Notes: generated from the letters alone by a model not told the origin. Numbered from the stretch's first letter, positions 40,418-49,668 are shown. The stretch is DNA of 64,000 nt from Pelagibius marinus (GCF_014925385.1 NZ_JACSDK010000020.1:62001-126000); one strand, 5' to 3'. Translations and numbers: made by a program.

Positions 40418-41131
40418 ATGCAGTTTCCAGATCCCCTGATCCGCGGCCGCCTGCAGCGGCGCTACAAACGCTTTCTCTCCGACGTCACCCTCGACGACGG
40501 CAGCGAGGTGGTGGCCCACTGCGCCAACCCCGGCTCCATGCTGGGCCTGGCCGAGCCGGGCGCGCCGGTCTGGCTCTCGCCTTCGCGCAACCCGGCGCGC
40601 AAGCTGAAGTACTCCTGGGAGCTGGTAGAGGTACCAAGCGACGGCGGTTCGGCCTTGGTCGGCATCAACACCGGCCGCGCCAACGCCCTGGTCGCCGAGG
40701 GGCTGGAGGCCGGCAAGGTGCCGGAACTCGCCGGCTACGCCGAACGCCGCGCCGAGGTCCGCTACGGCGCCAACAGCCGCGTCGACTTCCTGCTGGAGGC
40801 CCCCGAGCGTCCCGCCTGCTATGTCGAGGTCAAGAGCGTGACCCTGAAGCGCCAGCCGGGCCTGGCCGAGTTCCCCGATGCGGTGACCGCCCGCGGCACC
40901 AAGCACCTGGGCGAATTGGCGGAGATGGTCCGCCAGGGCCAGCGGGCGGTACTGTTCTTCCTGGCCCAGCGCGGCGACTGCGACCGGGTGGCCCCGGCCG
41001 CGGATATCGACCCGGCCTACGCCGAGGCCCTGGACCGGGCCCTGGCCGCTGGGGTTGAAATCCTATGTTATCAATGCAACCTGTCTCCTGCGGGCATCAC
41101 ATTGGACGAACGCCTGCCGCTGGCGCTATAA
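40418..41131 (+). CDS. sfsA: SfsA family DNA/RNA nuclease-like protein
   Basis: A 237-residue protein of the sugar fermentation stimulation family. Conserved strings are FPDPLIRGRLQRRYKRFLSD, VVAHCANPGSMLGL (CPNTG-like loop), YVEVKSVTL (with the PD-(D/E)xK-like ExK) and FPDAVTARGTKHLGEL. A nuclease fold is supported by the ExK motif; the physiological role is unclear. sfsA and map are neighbours in many alphaproteobacteria, which agrees with the order here. It is divergent from the lipoprotein gene. Confidence 0.93.
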   Translation: MQFPDPLIRGRLQRRYKRFLSDVTLDDGSEVVAHCANPGSMLGLAEPGAPVWLSPSRNPARKLKYSWELVEVPSDGGSALVGINTGRANALVAEGLEAGKVPELAGYAERRAEVRYGANSRVDFLLEAPERPACYVEVKSVTLKRQPGLAEFPDAVTARGTKHLGELAEMVRQGQRAVLFFLAQRGDCDRVAPAADIDPAYAEALDRALAAGVEILCYQCNLSPAGITLDERLPLAL

Positions 41132-41241
41132 GCAGGCAAGTTCACAACGCTTGCCGCAGCGATGTGGCGCGGTGCGCCGCCTGGAAATCCGGGCTAGAGT
41201 GCCTAAATAGTACGGCAGCGAAGGGCAGAGGGCCGAAGGTA

Positions 41242-42066
41242 ATGAAGCAAGGTTACAGTGCAGAGCGCGTTAGCCCCTCCGAGGGCGGTTACGTCATCCA
41301 CGACGAAGCCGGTTTCGAAGGTATGCGCCGCGCCGGGCGCCTGGCGGCCGAGACGCTGGATATGATCACCCCGGAAGTGAAGCCGGGCGTGACCACGGAA
41401 TATCTGAACAAGCTGTGCCACGACTACATCGTGGCCGCCGAGGCCGTTCCCGCCCCGCTGAACTACCGCGGCTTCCCGAAGTCGGTCTGCACCTCGGTGA
41501 ACCATGTCGTCTGCCACGGCATCCCCAGCGAGGACAAGCGCCTGGAGAACGGCGACATCATCAACATCGACGTCACCGTCATCGTCGACGGCTGGCACGG
41601 CGACACCAGTCGTATGTTCTTCGTCGGCGAGCCCAAGATCAAGGCGCGCCGCCTGGTCGAGGTGACCTACGAGTCCATGATGCGCGGCATCGAGGTGGTG
41701 AAGCCCGGCGCCACCCTGGGCGACATCGGCCACGCCATCCAGTCCTTCGCCGAGAAGCAGCGCTTCTCCGTGGTCACCGATTTCTGCGGCCACGGCCTGG
41801 GCCAGGTCTTCCACGACGCGCCCAGCGTGCTGCACTACGGACGCGCGGGCACCGGGGTGCCGCTGCGCGAGGGCATGTTCTTCACCATCGAGCCGATGAT
41901 CAACGCCGGTCGCCCGGAAGTGAAGATCCTGCAGGACGGCTGGACCGCGGTGACCCGCGACATGAAGCTTTCGGCCCAGTTCGAGCACTCGATCGGCGTC
42001 ACCGCCACGGGCTACGAGATCTTCACCCTCTCCCCCAAAGGCTGGCATCAGCCGCCCTATACCTGA
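41242..42066 (+). CDS. map: type I methionine aminopeptidase
   Basis: A 274-residue cytosolic enzyme that removes the initiator methionine. The five metal ligands are visible: Asp in NIDVTVIVDGWHGDTSRMF (split here by V-I), His in FCGHGLGQ, Glu in FTIEPMINA and Glu in QFEHSIGVT. The substrate His is in CHGIPSEDK. The ATG at 41242 with GAAGG upstream starts the normal-length protein; an open frame upstream to 41065 overlaps sfsA and is not used. Confidence 0.96.
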   Translation: MKQGYSAERVSPSEGGYVIHDEAGFEGMRRAGRLAAETLDMITPEVKPGVTTEYLNKLCHDYIVAAEAVPAPLNYRGFPKSVCTSVNHVVCHGIPSEDKRLENGDIINIDVTVIVDGWHGDTSRMFFVGEPKIKARRLVEVTYESMMRGIEVVKPGATLGDIGHAIQSFAEKQRFSVVTDFCGHGLGQVFHDAPSVLHYGRAGTGVPLREGMFFTIEPMINAGRPEVKILQDGWTAVTRDMKLSAQFEHSIGVTATGYEIFTLSPKGWHQPPYT

Positions 42067-42110
42067 GCGCAGGAGCCTGCAGTCGGGTGCAGCTGAAGGA
42101 CGCTGGCCGG

Positions 42111-42401
42111 TCAGCCGGCCAGGAAGTCCGCCGCGATCCGCATGTCCCGCAGGGGGCGGACCACGTCGATGGATTTCTTGTAGAGGGGATGCGCCTTGTA
42201 GGCGGCTAGCTGGGCCTCGTCCTCGAACTCTCCGTAGACGATGAAGTCCGGCCCGCCCGGGCTGACGTGGTCACTGCCGAAGTTGCGGCCGATCTCAAGG
42301 TGGCGGCTGTCCGGGATCTCCAGCAGCAGCTTCAGCCCCTCGTAGATCGTTTCCCGGTCTTCGGGGTTCTTGGCGGTGAAGAAAACGATGTGACGGATCA
42401 T
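42111..42401 (-). CDS. Dabb family (stress-responsive alpha/beta-barrel) protein
   Basis: A 96-residue protein with the dimeric alpha/beta-barrel fold: IRHIVFFTAKNPEDRETIYE at the start, DFIVYGEFEDEAQLAAYKAH with the conserved F and H, and a C-terminal IAADF strand. Family members range from stress proteins to small cyclases and decarboxylases, so the reaction cannot be named. The ATG at 42401 gives the usual size. Confidence 0.85.
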   Translation of the reverse strand: MIRHIVFFTAKNPEDRETIYEGLKLLLEIPDSRHLEIGRNFGSDHVSPGGPDFIVYGEFEDEAQLAAYKAHPLYKKSIDVVRPLRDMRIAADFLAG

Positions 42402-42602
42402 CTGTGGGCGCCTGCCGGGACTCTGTTTGCAGCGGAATCGGCCGCCAGTCTGGCAAGCGCGCATCACCCGGTCAAACGGCTCCCCCGCCGGCCCTTTGTT
42501 TGCCCTCTCCCCTTGAGGGAGCGGGAGGGTGAGGGGGGCGGCGCAGCCGGCTGCGCGAAGCAGCCCGACAGCGGCACCACAGCCCCCTCACCCGGCTTTG
42601 TC
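42402..42602. other. intergenic region with CCCTC/GAGGG palindromic sequence
   Basis: The stretch around 42505-42540 has CCCTCTCCCC-ttgagggag-CGGGAGGG, a type of small GC-rich palindromic intergenic sequence common in proteobacterial genomes, and a matching CCCCTCACCC near 42585. It may act as a terminator between the convergent map and protease genes. No gene is seen. Confidence 0.4.
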
Positions 42603-43622
42603 TCAGGCGATCTCGACCCGCAGCAGCGAGCGCACGTGCTGGATCTGGTTGAGGATCGTCACCTGCGGCGAACCGGCGAACAGCAGCCCGACGGCGAAGT
42701 TGTCGCGGTCGGCCACCAGCGATCCGGAGTCACCGCCCGCCGACATCGGCGTGGTGAGGATCTGGTCGCGGAAGCGGGCCACCTTGCCGCCGCCGTAGTT
42801 CACGTCGACGGTGGTGTTCACCGCGGTGATGCGTCCCGTCGTGTAGTTGGTGGTGCGTCCGGTCTTTTGCAGCACCGTACCCACCTGCACCTGCGCGCGG
42901 GGGCGCCAGCCGCGCAGATGGCCAACCCAGTGAATCTCCCGCTTCAGGTCATGGAACTGGCCTTCGGCCACCGCCGCGTCGATCAGGTTGCGGTGCAGGG
43001 GCCGCGGTACCGGCGGATCGAAGGTGATGGGAATGAAGCGGCTGAGCGCCGCGATGCGGTCACTCGGGTCGACGCCGCCGTCGAAGGGGCCCGGCTGCAG
43101 GATGGCATCGCCCGGGGTGGCGTTGTTGGAGTTGGCCAGCACGTGGTTGTTGGACAGGATGTAGTAGTGCTGCGGCATGCCCACTGGATTGCCGGGCGTG
43201 CCCACCATGTCGTATACACAGGTGCCGATGGTCCCCGCCGTGATGTTGCGGTGGCCGACGCTGTAGCCGCCGGAGGCCGGGCGTGCGCGCCGGGCCAGCA
43301 GCTCGATGCTGACTTCGATGGGTTCCGCCTGGCCGGCGAAGGGTTCGCCGATGGCCAGCACGTCGGTCTGCATCTCGCCGATCTTCTTGGGGATCATGTC
43401 GTTGGGGCCGAGTTCCTCCTTGTCGACCTTCTGCGAGACCAGCGCCAGCAGGGCCGGCTTGCCGGTCGGCTCGCCGTTGCTCCACTTCACGCCGTAGCCC
43501 ATGCCGACGACGTTAGCCGGCGTCTTCTCGGGCTTGAGGAACTCTTCGACCTTGGCAGCACTGGCTTTCTGGACCTTCTGAGCTTCCTCAGGGTCCAGCA
43601 TCATCTTCTGTACTTCCATCAT
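42603..43622 (-). CDS. trypsin-like serine protease with propeptide-like N-terminus
   Basis: About 339 residues without a signal peptide. The first 110 residues form a propeptide-like domain (NVVGMGYGVKWSNGE, ALLALVSQKVDKEELG). The protease domain follows: His 160 in ILSNNHVLANS, Asp 215 in LIDAAVAE and Ser 299 in GGDSGSLV give a full triad in the right order. It may process a cytoplasmic target or itself. The start is uncertain among clustered ATGs; that at 43622 has GGGAG eight bases upstream. The next gene upstream, 43708-43962, encodes a separate copy of the N-terminal domain. Confidence 0.8.
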   Translation of the reverse strand: MMEVQKMMLDPEEAQKVQKASAAKVEEFLKPEKTPANVVGMGYGVKWSNGEPTGKPALLALVSQKVDKEELGPNDMIPKKIGEMQTDVLAIGEPFAGQAEPIEVSIELLARRARPASGGYSVGHRNITAGTIGTCVYDMVGTPGNPVGMPQHYYILSNNHVLANSNNATPGDAILQPGPFDGGVDPSDRIAALSRFIPITFDPPVPRPLHRNLIDAAVAEGQFHDLKREIHWVGHLRGWRPRAQVQVGTVLQKTGRTTNYTTGRITAVNTTVDVNYGGGKVARFRDQILTTPMSAGGDSGSLVADRDNFAVGLLFAGSPQVTILNQIQHVRSLLRVEIA

Positions 43623-43707
43623 GATCATTTCTCCCGGATGGGCACGGCTCTGCCGTCCCGGCACTCGCACAGCCCCGCACGCGGCGGCGGTCGAGTGAGG
43701 CCGGGGC

Positions 43708-43962
43708 CTACTGCGCCGTGATTTCGCCGATTTCCTCGACGTCGAGCGGACAGCCCTCCAGCTCCCTCGGCAGGACCTGGTCTTGCTGCAACTCGGATTC
43801 CGGAACCTTCTTGGAGACCATGACCTTGATCACCGGCCGGCCCGCACGCTTGCCGATCGCAACGGCATTGACGTTGGGATAAGCGAGCAGGGCGTCTTCG
43901 TGTTTTCTCAGCACGGCTTCGATATCCACGCGCATCTCCTCCGCTGTCTTGGCCGGGCCCAA
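43708..43962 (-). CDS. free-standing copy of the protease N-terminal domain
   Basis: An 84-residue protein (NVNAVAIGKRAGRPVIKVMV, then SKKVPESELQQDQVLPREL) that resembles residues about 45-110 of the protease encoded next on the same strand (VVGMGYGVK..., VSQKVDKEELGPNDMIPKKI). It could act as an inhibitor, chaperone or substrate-recognition partner of that protease. The start is uncertain: a TTG at 43962, or the ATG at 43935 that has GGAGGAG directly before it. The domain similarity is my own visual reading. Confidence 0.6.
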   Translation of the reverse strand: MGPAKTAEEMRVDIEAVLRKHEDALLAYPNVNAVAIGKRAGRPVIKVMVSKKVPESELQQDQVLPRELEGCPLDVEEIGEITAQ

Positions 43963-44540
43963 CCCGTACCCGGTCGTCGTGGCAGGCTATCATGGCCGGT
44001 GATCGGCCGTCGTGAAGGTCCCGCCTCCGGCTCGACGCCAAAGGGGTGAGGCTGTTCATGGCCGCGCTACTGCGCGTCGCTTCATTGTCGTGGAAGGGGC
44101 CGCGGGGGGCGGCTCCCGCCTACCTGCTGCTCGCTACCTGCTGTTCCGTTACTCCTGCAAGATCGAAGGCGCCGCCAATTCGTGACGGTCTTCGATCAGG
44201 CATCGTCGTCCGGAGGTCCTTGCGCTCTGCGCGACGCCGCGCAAACCGGCGAGGTCAAGCTCATGCGTTTGTGGCGACCGTGGTGGACGACTGACAAAAC
44301 GCTCTTTGCGGTCATAAGCAGTTGAGCCGACGCTACGCCCACGCCGAAAGCTTGTCCATCGGTCGCCAGTTGAAAAGCTGGGCTAAATCGGGGTGTGTGC
44401 CGGGCACAATGGGATAGTTGCGGCGGGAAGATCGCGGCACGGCAATTGGCCACTGCGCCACTCGCGCCAAAGGCCGGTCGCGGCGCCCGGGAGGCGCTTG
44501 CAATCGGGAGCGCCGTTCAGTGAAACGACGCCGCCGCAGT
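43963..44540. other. gene-poor region, nothing confident
   Basis: Almost 580 bases. Short frames exist on both strands but none has family-like sequence, a good ribosome-binding site and codon use together. Composition is lower in GC than the genes on either side around 44060-44420, so decayed sequence is possible. I see no tRNA, repeat or strong terminator. Confidence 0.4.
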
Positions 44541-44756
44541 TCAGCCGACTTCGAGGCCCCGCACCGCGTGCTCGGCCGCGATCTCGGGCCGCAGGCCCTT
44601 CTCGTGCGCCGCACGCCAGTTGTAGTTGGTGGCCGTCAGCTCGTAGCCGAGGATCGCCAGTTCGCACTCCGCCCAACTCATCCAATCGTTAAAGGCATCG
44701 GTCGGCGTAGTGGGGGCGGCGCGTACCGGAAAGGCGATCACATTGGCATCGGACAT
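44541..44756 (-). CDS. small conserved-looking hypothetical protein
   Basis: A 71-residue soluble protein: ANVIAFPVRAAPTTPTDAFN, then DWMSWAECELAILGYELTAT and NWRAAHEKGLRPEIAAEHAV. The VIAFP start and the aromatic helix suggest a small folded protein, but no family is recognised. AAGGGA six bases before the ATG supports it. It is divergent from radC. Confidence 0.6.
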   Translation of the reverse strand: MSDANVIAFPVRAAPTTPTDAFNDWMSWAECELAILGYELTATNYNWRAAHEKGLRPEIAAEHAVRGLEVG

Positions 44757-44949
44757 GGCGAATCCCTTGATGGCGTAGACCTTGACGAAGTTACCAGGGC
44801 GACTCTCAACAGACCAATTATAGCGGCCGAGATGGTTAACAAATTACTATCCCTGGGACCTCCTGATCCTCCGGTTGAAGGACTCGGCGTCCTGATCTCT
44901 AATTACGACGCAGAGGATTCCGGCGGCGGCGAGAGGCGGCAGGCGACAG

Positions 44950-45642
44950 GTGAGCGAGCAAGGCAGCGGCAAGCCCCACTATCACGGCCATCGCGAGCGC
45001 CTGCGTGAGCGCCTGCTGACGCGCGGCGGCGACAGCCTCTCCGACTACGAGATCCTGGAGTTCCTGCTGTTCAGCGCCAAGCCGCGCGGCGACACCAAGC
45101 CGCTGGCCAAGGCCCTGCTGGCGCAGTTCGGCACCTTGTCGCGGGTACTGACGGCGGAGGCCGAGGCGCTGGCGCGGGTGCCGGGCATGGGCCGCGCCTC
45201 GATCGCCGCCCTGAAGATCGTGCCCCAAGCCGCCGAGCGCCTGGCCCGCGAGGAGGCCATGAGCGGCGACGTCATCTCCTCCTGGGACAAGCTGCTGGCC
45301 TACTGCCGCCTGACCATGGCCCACCAGCCGGTCGAGCAGTTCCGCCTGCTGTTCCTCGACAAGCGCAACCGCCTCATCGCCGACGAGGTGCAGCAGCAGG
45401 GCACCATCGACCACACGCCGGTCTACACCCGCGAGGTGGTGAAGCGGGCCCTGGAGCTGGGCGCGGCCGCCCTCATCCTGGTGCACAACCACCCCTCGGG
45501 CGAGGCCGAGCCCTCGGCCGCCGACATCGCCATGACCGAGCAGCTGGTCAGCGCCTCGGAGAAGCTGGGCATCGTCATCCACGACCACCTGGTCATCGGC
45601 CGCGCCGGCCACGCCAGCTTCCGGGCGCTGGGGCTGCTGTAG
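44950..45642 (+). CDS. radC: RadC family JAB-domain protein
   Basis: A 230-residue protein. The N-terminal helix-hairpin-helix region contains RERLLTRGGDSLSDYEILEF and LARVPGMGRASIAALK. The JAMM metalloprotease-like zinc motif is complete: a Glu upstream in QQQGTIDHTPVYTREV and HNHPSGEAEPS followed by Asp in ADIAMT. Despite the name, a direct role in DNA repair is doubtful for the family. The start is a GTG at 44950. It lies upstream of purB with no overlap. Confidence 0.92.
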   Translation: MSEQGSGKPHYHGHRERLRERLLTRGGDSLSDYEILEFLLFSAKPRGDTKPLAKALLAQFGTLSRVLTAEAEALARVPGMGRASIAALKIVPQAAERLAREEAMSGDVISSWDKLLAYCRLTMAHQPVEQFRLLFLDKRNRLIADEVQQQGTIDHTPVYTREVVKRALELGAAALILVHNHPSGEAEPSAADIAMTEQLVSASEKLGIVIHDHLVIGRAGHASFRALGLL

Positions 45643-45774
45643 GAGCACCTGAAAGGCCCGATTTCCGGGCCAATTCCGTGGGGTTTTGAGGGTGCCGGCG
45701 GCGTTGCCGCCACGGCCCTCCGCCGCTATAACAGGGCCTTTCCCGGCCCCACCTCACTTCAGGAAGTTTTTCGC

Positions 45775-47094
45775 ATGATCCCGCGCTACAGCCGCCCCGA
45801 AATGACCGCCATCTGGGAGCCGGAGAACAAGTTCCGCATCTGGTTCGAGATCGAGGCCCATGCCTGCGACGCCCAGGCCGAGCTGGGGGTCATCCCCAAG
45901 GAGGCCGCCAAGGCGGTGTGGGAGCGCGGCGCCTTCGAGGTGGCGCGCATCGACGAGATCGAGCGCGAGACCAAGCACGACGTCATCGCCTTCCTGACCA
46001 ACCTAGCCGAGCACGTCGGCGAGGAAGCCCGCTTCGTGCACCAGGGCATGACCTCCTCCGACGTGCTGGACACCTGCCTGGCCGTGCAACTCACCCAGGC
46101 CAGCGACCTCCTGCTGGCCGACATCGACCGGGTGCTGGCGGCGCTGAAGACCCGCGCCTTCGAATTCAAGGACGCGGTCTGCCTGGGGCGCAGCCACGGC
46201 ATCCATGCCGAGCCCACCACCTTCGGCGTGAAGCTGGCCGGCCACTACGCTGCCTTCTCGCGCTGCCGGTCGCGGCTGGAGGCGGCGCGCGCGGAGATCG
46301 CCACCTGCGCCATCTCCGGCGCCGTCGGCACCTTCGCCAACATCGATCCCTTCGTGGAGGAATACGTCGCCAAGAAGCTGGGCCTGACGCCGGAGCCGGT
46401 CTCGACCCAGGTCATCCCGCGCGACCGCCACGCCGCCTTCTTCGCGGCGCTGGGCATTGTCGCCTCCTCCATCGAGAACCTGGCCACCGAGATCCGCCAC
46501 CTGCAGCGCACCGAGGTGCGCGAGGCCGAGGAATACTTCGCACCCGGCCAGAAGGGCTCCTCGGCCATGCCGCACAAGCGCAACCCTGTCCTGACCGAGA
46601 ACCTGACGGGCCTGGCCCGCGTGGTGCGCGCCGCCGTGGTGCCGGCCCTGGAGAACGTGACCCTGTGGCACGAGCGCGACATCTCCCACTCCTCGGTGGA
46701 GCGCATGTTCGGCCCCGACGCCACGGTGACCCTGGACTTCGCCCTCAACCGCCTGGCCGGCGTCATCGAGAAGCTGCTGGTCTACCCGGAGACCATGCAG
46801 AAGAACCTCGACCAGCTGGGCGGCCTGGTGCATTCCCAGCGCGTGCTGCTGGCGCTGACCCAGGCCGGCATCAGCCGCGAGGACGCCTACCGCCTGGTCC
46901 AGCGCAACGCCATGAAGGTCTGGGGCGGCGAAGGCGACTTCCTGGAGCTCCTGAAGGCCGATCCGGAGATCGCCGGCAAGATCGCCGAGGACAAGCTCGC
47001 CGCCTGCTTCGACCCGAGCTACCACACCAAGCACGTGGACACGATCTTCGCCCGCGTCTTCGGCAAGGACGCAGCGGCCAAGGCGGTGGCTTGA
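45775..47094 (+). CDS. purB: adenylosuccinate lyase
   Basis: A 439-residue homotetrameric enzyme that releases fumarate from SAICAR and from adenylosuccinate. The fumarase/aspartase-superfamily signature GSSAMPHKRNP carries the flexible catalytic loop; the base-region GMTSSDVLDTC and the histidine in GRSHGIHAEPT are also present. The length is standard. It opens the purine gene block of this window, followed by the zeta inhibitor gene, purC and purS-purQ-purL. The start ATG at 45775 is the family start (PRYSRPEM). Confidence 0.97.
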   Translation: MIPRYSRPEMTAIWEPENKFRIWFEIEAHACDAQAELGVIPKEAAKAVWERGAFEVARIDEIERETKHDVIAFLTNLAEHVGEEARFVHQGMTSSDVLDTCLAVQLTQASDLLLADIDRVLAALKTRAFEFKDAVCLGRSHGIHAEPTTFGVKLAGHYAAFSRCRSRLEAARAEIATCAISGAVGTFANIDPFVEEYVAKKLGLTPEPVSTQVIPRDRHAAFFAALGIVASSIENLATEIRHLQRTEVREAEEYFAPGQKGSSAMPHKRNPVLTENLTGLARVVRAAVVPALENVTLWHERDISHSSVERMFGPDATVTLDFALNRLAGVIEKLLVYPETMQKNLDQLGGLVHSQRVLLALTQAGISREDAYRLVQRNAMKVWGGEGDFLELLKADPEIAGKIAEDKLAACFDPSYHTKHVDTIFARVFGKDAAAKAVA

Positions 47095-47110
47095 TCTGGG
47101 AAGCGGCCCG

Positions 47111-47229
47111 GGCCTCGCCCTTCGAGACGGCGGCCTAGAAACACCAAAAAGGGGCCGCCTCCTCAGGATGAGGCCCTCTTCCCTATCCTCATCCTGAGGA
47201 GCGCGCGATGCGCGCGTCTCGAAGGATGA
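47111..47229. repeat. pair of inverted alphaproteobacterial intergenic palindromic repeats
   Basis: Two neighbouring units in opposite orientation share CCTTCGAGACG and CCTCAGGATGAGG. The second (47186-47229) runs TCCTCATCCTGAGGAGCGCG, then an inner GCGCGCGATGCGCGCG, then TCTCGAAGGATGA. This family of small repeats is abundant in alphaproteobacterial genomes downstream of genes and can form long hairpins. Here it follows purB. Confidence 0.7.
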
Positions 47230-47256
47230 ATGGAACCGGTTGGGCCCAGGCAAAGC

Positions 47257-47294
47257 AAAACGGGCCGCCCCCAAGGGGCGGCCCGCTGCTTTTA
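47257..47294. terminator. bidirectional rho-independent terminator
   Basis: CGGGCCGCCCC (47261-47271) pairs perfectly with GGGGCGGCCCG (47275-47285). AAAA precedes and CTGCTTTT follows, so it can end both purB (plus) and the zeta gene (minus). Confidence 0.85.
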
Positions 47295-47314
47295 ATCCGG
47301 CGTGCCGGAGACGC

Positions 47315-47638
47315 TTATTCTGTCATGATCTGCTGCTTGGCCTCGGTCAGCAGCTCGTCCATGCGGTGGCGCAGGCGGTGCTCGCTGAAGTCGACGCCCT
47401 TGGCCTCGATGTCGGCCATGACCTTGCGCACCACGTCGTCAATGCCCGGCTCGTCAAGGTCGGAGGCGACGACATCCTTGGCGTAGCTCTCCACCGCTTC
47501 GCCTTCCAGGCCGAAGAGCTCCCGCGCAACCCACTGGCCCAGCAGCTTGTTGCGCCGGACCTCGGTGCGGAACTGCAGGTCCTGGTCGTGCTTGTACTTG
47601 TCCTCGAAAGCCTTTTCGCGTTCGTTGAATGTCGACAT
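47315..47638 (-). CDS. ATP synthase zeta (inhibitor) subunit, DUF1476 family
   Basis: A 107-residue soluble helical protein: NEREKAFEDKYKHDQDLQFR at the N-terminus is the inhibitory segment, and ARRNKLLGxWxAxxxG-type sequence (VRRNKLLGQWVARELFGLEG) follows. In Paracoccus and relatives the zeta subunit blocks ATP hydrolysis by F1. The position between purB and purC is a common alphaproteobacterial arrangement. Length and sequence are standard. Confidence 0.92.
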   Translation of the reverse strand: MSTFNEREKAFEDKYKHDQDLQFRTEVRRNKLLGQWVARELFGLEGEAVESYAKDVVASDLDEPGIDDVVRKVMADIEAKGVDFSEHRLRHRMDELLTEAKQQIMTE

Positions 47639-47875
47639 CGGTCGATAGGTCTCCTGAGGTGGCCCCCTTTGTAGCCCCGGGAACGCCTCCCGGGGAACGG
47701 CGTAGCCGACCCTTCACATAGCGGTTATGCTCGGCTGCCTGCGGCAGTAGCGGTTCAACAAGGGGGTTATAGCGTCCTTCGCGGCTGCGATAAACCTCTG
47801 CCTTGGGGGTTTCTGTGGGTTTCCCTGCCCCGAGCGTCCATCAACCGTCCCTCTGAGCGATCCCCCCCCCGAGAT

Positions 47876-48670
47876 ATGTGCACCCTCGTCATCCTGCGCC
47901 GCCCCTGGCATCCCTGGCCCCTGCTGTTGGCGGCCAACCGCGACGAAATGGTCGACCGGCCCTGGGCGGCCCCCGGCCGGCACTGGCCGGACCGCCCGGA
48001 GGTGGTCGCCGGGCTGGACCGCACCGCCGGCGGCTCCTGGCTGGGCCTCAACGATCACGGCGTGGTGGCCGCCATCCTCAACCGGCGCTCCTCCCTCGGC
48101 CCCGCCCCGGGCAAGCGCAGCCGCGGCGAGCTGGTGCTGGAGGCCCTGGACCACGCCGACGCCGTCCAGGCCGCCGAGGCCCTGGCCGAGCTGAACCCCG
48201 CCGCCTACCGCAGCTTCAACATGGTGGTCGCCGACAACCGCGACGCCTACTGGCTGCGCAACCTGGGCACGCCGGAGGCCAGGGTCATCGAGCTGCGCCC
48301 CCTGCCCGAGGGCCTGTCCATGCTTACCGCCTACGACCTCAACGACCGCGCGAGCCCGCGCATCGCCCGTCATCTGCCGGCCTTTGAGGCGGCCGCCGCG
48401 CCCGACCCGGAGGCGGTGGGCTCCCCGGGCGGCGACTGGACCGCCTGGCAGGAAATCCTGGCCCGCGGCGAGGCCGGCTCCGAGGCCGCCATGACGGTCG
48501 AGCGGGGCGGATTCCAGACCGTCTCCTCCTCGCTGCTCGCCCTCCCGGCGGCCGCGCCGGCGCCCGGCAAGCTCCCCGTCCGGCCGGTCTGGCTCTTCGC
48601 GCCCGGGCGCCCCGACCGCCACGGCTACGCCCCCCTGGACGGCCTGGCGGCGCCTGCCGGGGACTCTTGA
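47876..48670 (+). CDS. NRDE family (TANGO2-like) protein
   Basis: A 264-residue protein starting MCTLVIL with the family's Cys 2, an N-terminal nucleophile-type position once Met is removed. The name-giving NRDE motif is at residues 23-26 (LLAANRDEMVDRP), followed by GGSWLGLND and FNMVVADNRDAYWLRN. TANGO2/HRG-9 homologues have been linked to haem or lipid trafficking; bacterial roles are unknown. It is divergent from the zeta gene, and purC follows about 240 bases after its stop. Confidence 0.88.
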   Translation: MCTLVILRRPWHPWPLLLAANRDEMVDRPWAAPGRHWPDRPEVVAGLDRTAGGSWLGLNDHGVVAAILNRRSSLGPAPGKRSRGELVLEALDHADAVQAAEALAELNPAAYRSFNMVVADNRDAYWLRNLGTPEARVIELRPLPEGLSMLTAYDLNDRASPRIARHLPAFEAAAAPDPEAVGSPGGDWTAWQEILARGEAGSEAAMTVERGGFQTVSSSLLALPAAAPAPGKLPVRPVWLFAPGRPDRHGYAPLDGLAAPAGDS

Positions 48671-48906
48671 AATTTCATATATTACAGTATGTTATGACAA
48701 TTCTTGAGGGGACGGCGGGCGTCATTGTTTTGCCCCCCTTCTCCTGCTATATGACGTAGACCCAAAGCCTTCGGGGGCCGCAATCCGCCCAGAGCTGCAG
48801 GGAAAAGAACGCGCAGGCGATCGACCGAAAACTGCGTGATGGGAAATAAATCCCACCCCAGATGCACGCCGCCCCACCCGGGCGGCCTCACTTTCAGGTG
48901 CAAGAG

Positions 48907-49668
48907 ATGCGACGCAGACAGATCTACGAAGGAAAGGCCAAGGTCCTCTTCGAAGGGCCGGAGCCGGGCACGCTCGTCCAGTACTTCAAGGACGACGCCA
49001 CCGCCTTCAACAACCAGAAGAAGGGTGTGATCACCGGCAAGGGCGTGCTCAACAACCGCATCTCGGAATACCTGATGACGCGGCTGGAGAGCATCGGCGT
49101 GCCGACCCACTTCGTGCGCCGGCTCAACATGCGCGAGCAGTTGGTGCGTGAGGTCGAGATCATTCCCCTCGAGATCGTGGTGCGCAACGTCGCCGCCGGC
49201 TCCATGGTCAAGCGCCTGGGACTGGAGGAAGGCGCGCCGCTGCCGCGCTCCATCGTCGAGTACTACTACAAGAACGACGAGCTGGGCGATCCCATGGTCT
49301 CCGAAGAGCACGTGACCGCCTTCGGCTGGGCCAACACCCAGGACCTCGACGAGATGCTGCAGTACGCCCTGCGCATCAACGACTTCCTCTGCGGCCTTTT
49401 CCTCGGTGTGGGCCTGCGCCTGGTCGACTTCAAGCTGGAGTTCGGCCGCCTGTGGGAAGACGAGGAAATGCGCATCGTCCTGGCCGACGAGATCAGCCCG
49501 GACTCCTGCCGCCTGTGGGACGTCGCCACCAATGAGAAGCTGGACAAGGACCGCTTCCGCCGCGACATGGGCGGTGTCGAGGAGGCCTACCAGGAGGTCG
49601 CCCGCCGTCTCGGCGTGCTGCCGGAGGCCGGCCCCGTCGACATGAAGGGCCCCCGCCTCCTTCAGTAG
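48907..49668 (+). CDS. purC: phosphoribosylaminoimidazole-succinocarboxamide synthase
   Basis: A 253-residue SAICAR synthetase. Key strings are [47 protein letters not shown] and [10 protein letters not shown], with the ATP/CAIR-site sequence [14 protein letters not shown] intact. It joins aspartate to CAIR in purine synthesis. The ATG at 48907 fits the family start ([11 protein letters not shown]); the upstream frame to 48862 has no ribosome-binding site. In many alphaproteobacteria purS and purQ follow at once; here about 4 kb of other genes intervene. Confidence 0.97.
   Translation: MRRRQIYEGKAKVLFEGPEPGTLVQYFKDDATAFNNQKKGVITGKGVLNNRISEYLMTRLESIGVPTHFVRRLNMREQLVREVEIIPLEIVVRNVAAGSMVKRLGLEEGAPLPRSIVEYYYKNDELGDPMVSEEHVTAFGWANTQDLDEMLQYALRINDFLCGLFLGVGLRLVDFKLEFGRLWEDEEMRIVLADEISPDSCRLWDVATNEKLDKDRFRRDMGGVEEAYQEVARRLGVLPEAGPVDMKGPRLLQ

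Noticed and set aside
44196-44453. 85-codon minus-strand frame in the gene-poor region
   Set aside because: No ribosome-binding site, no domain and no clear topology; composition differs from neighbours, so it is as likely decayed sequence.
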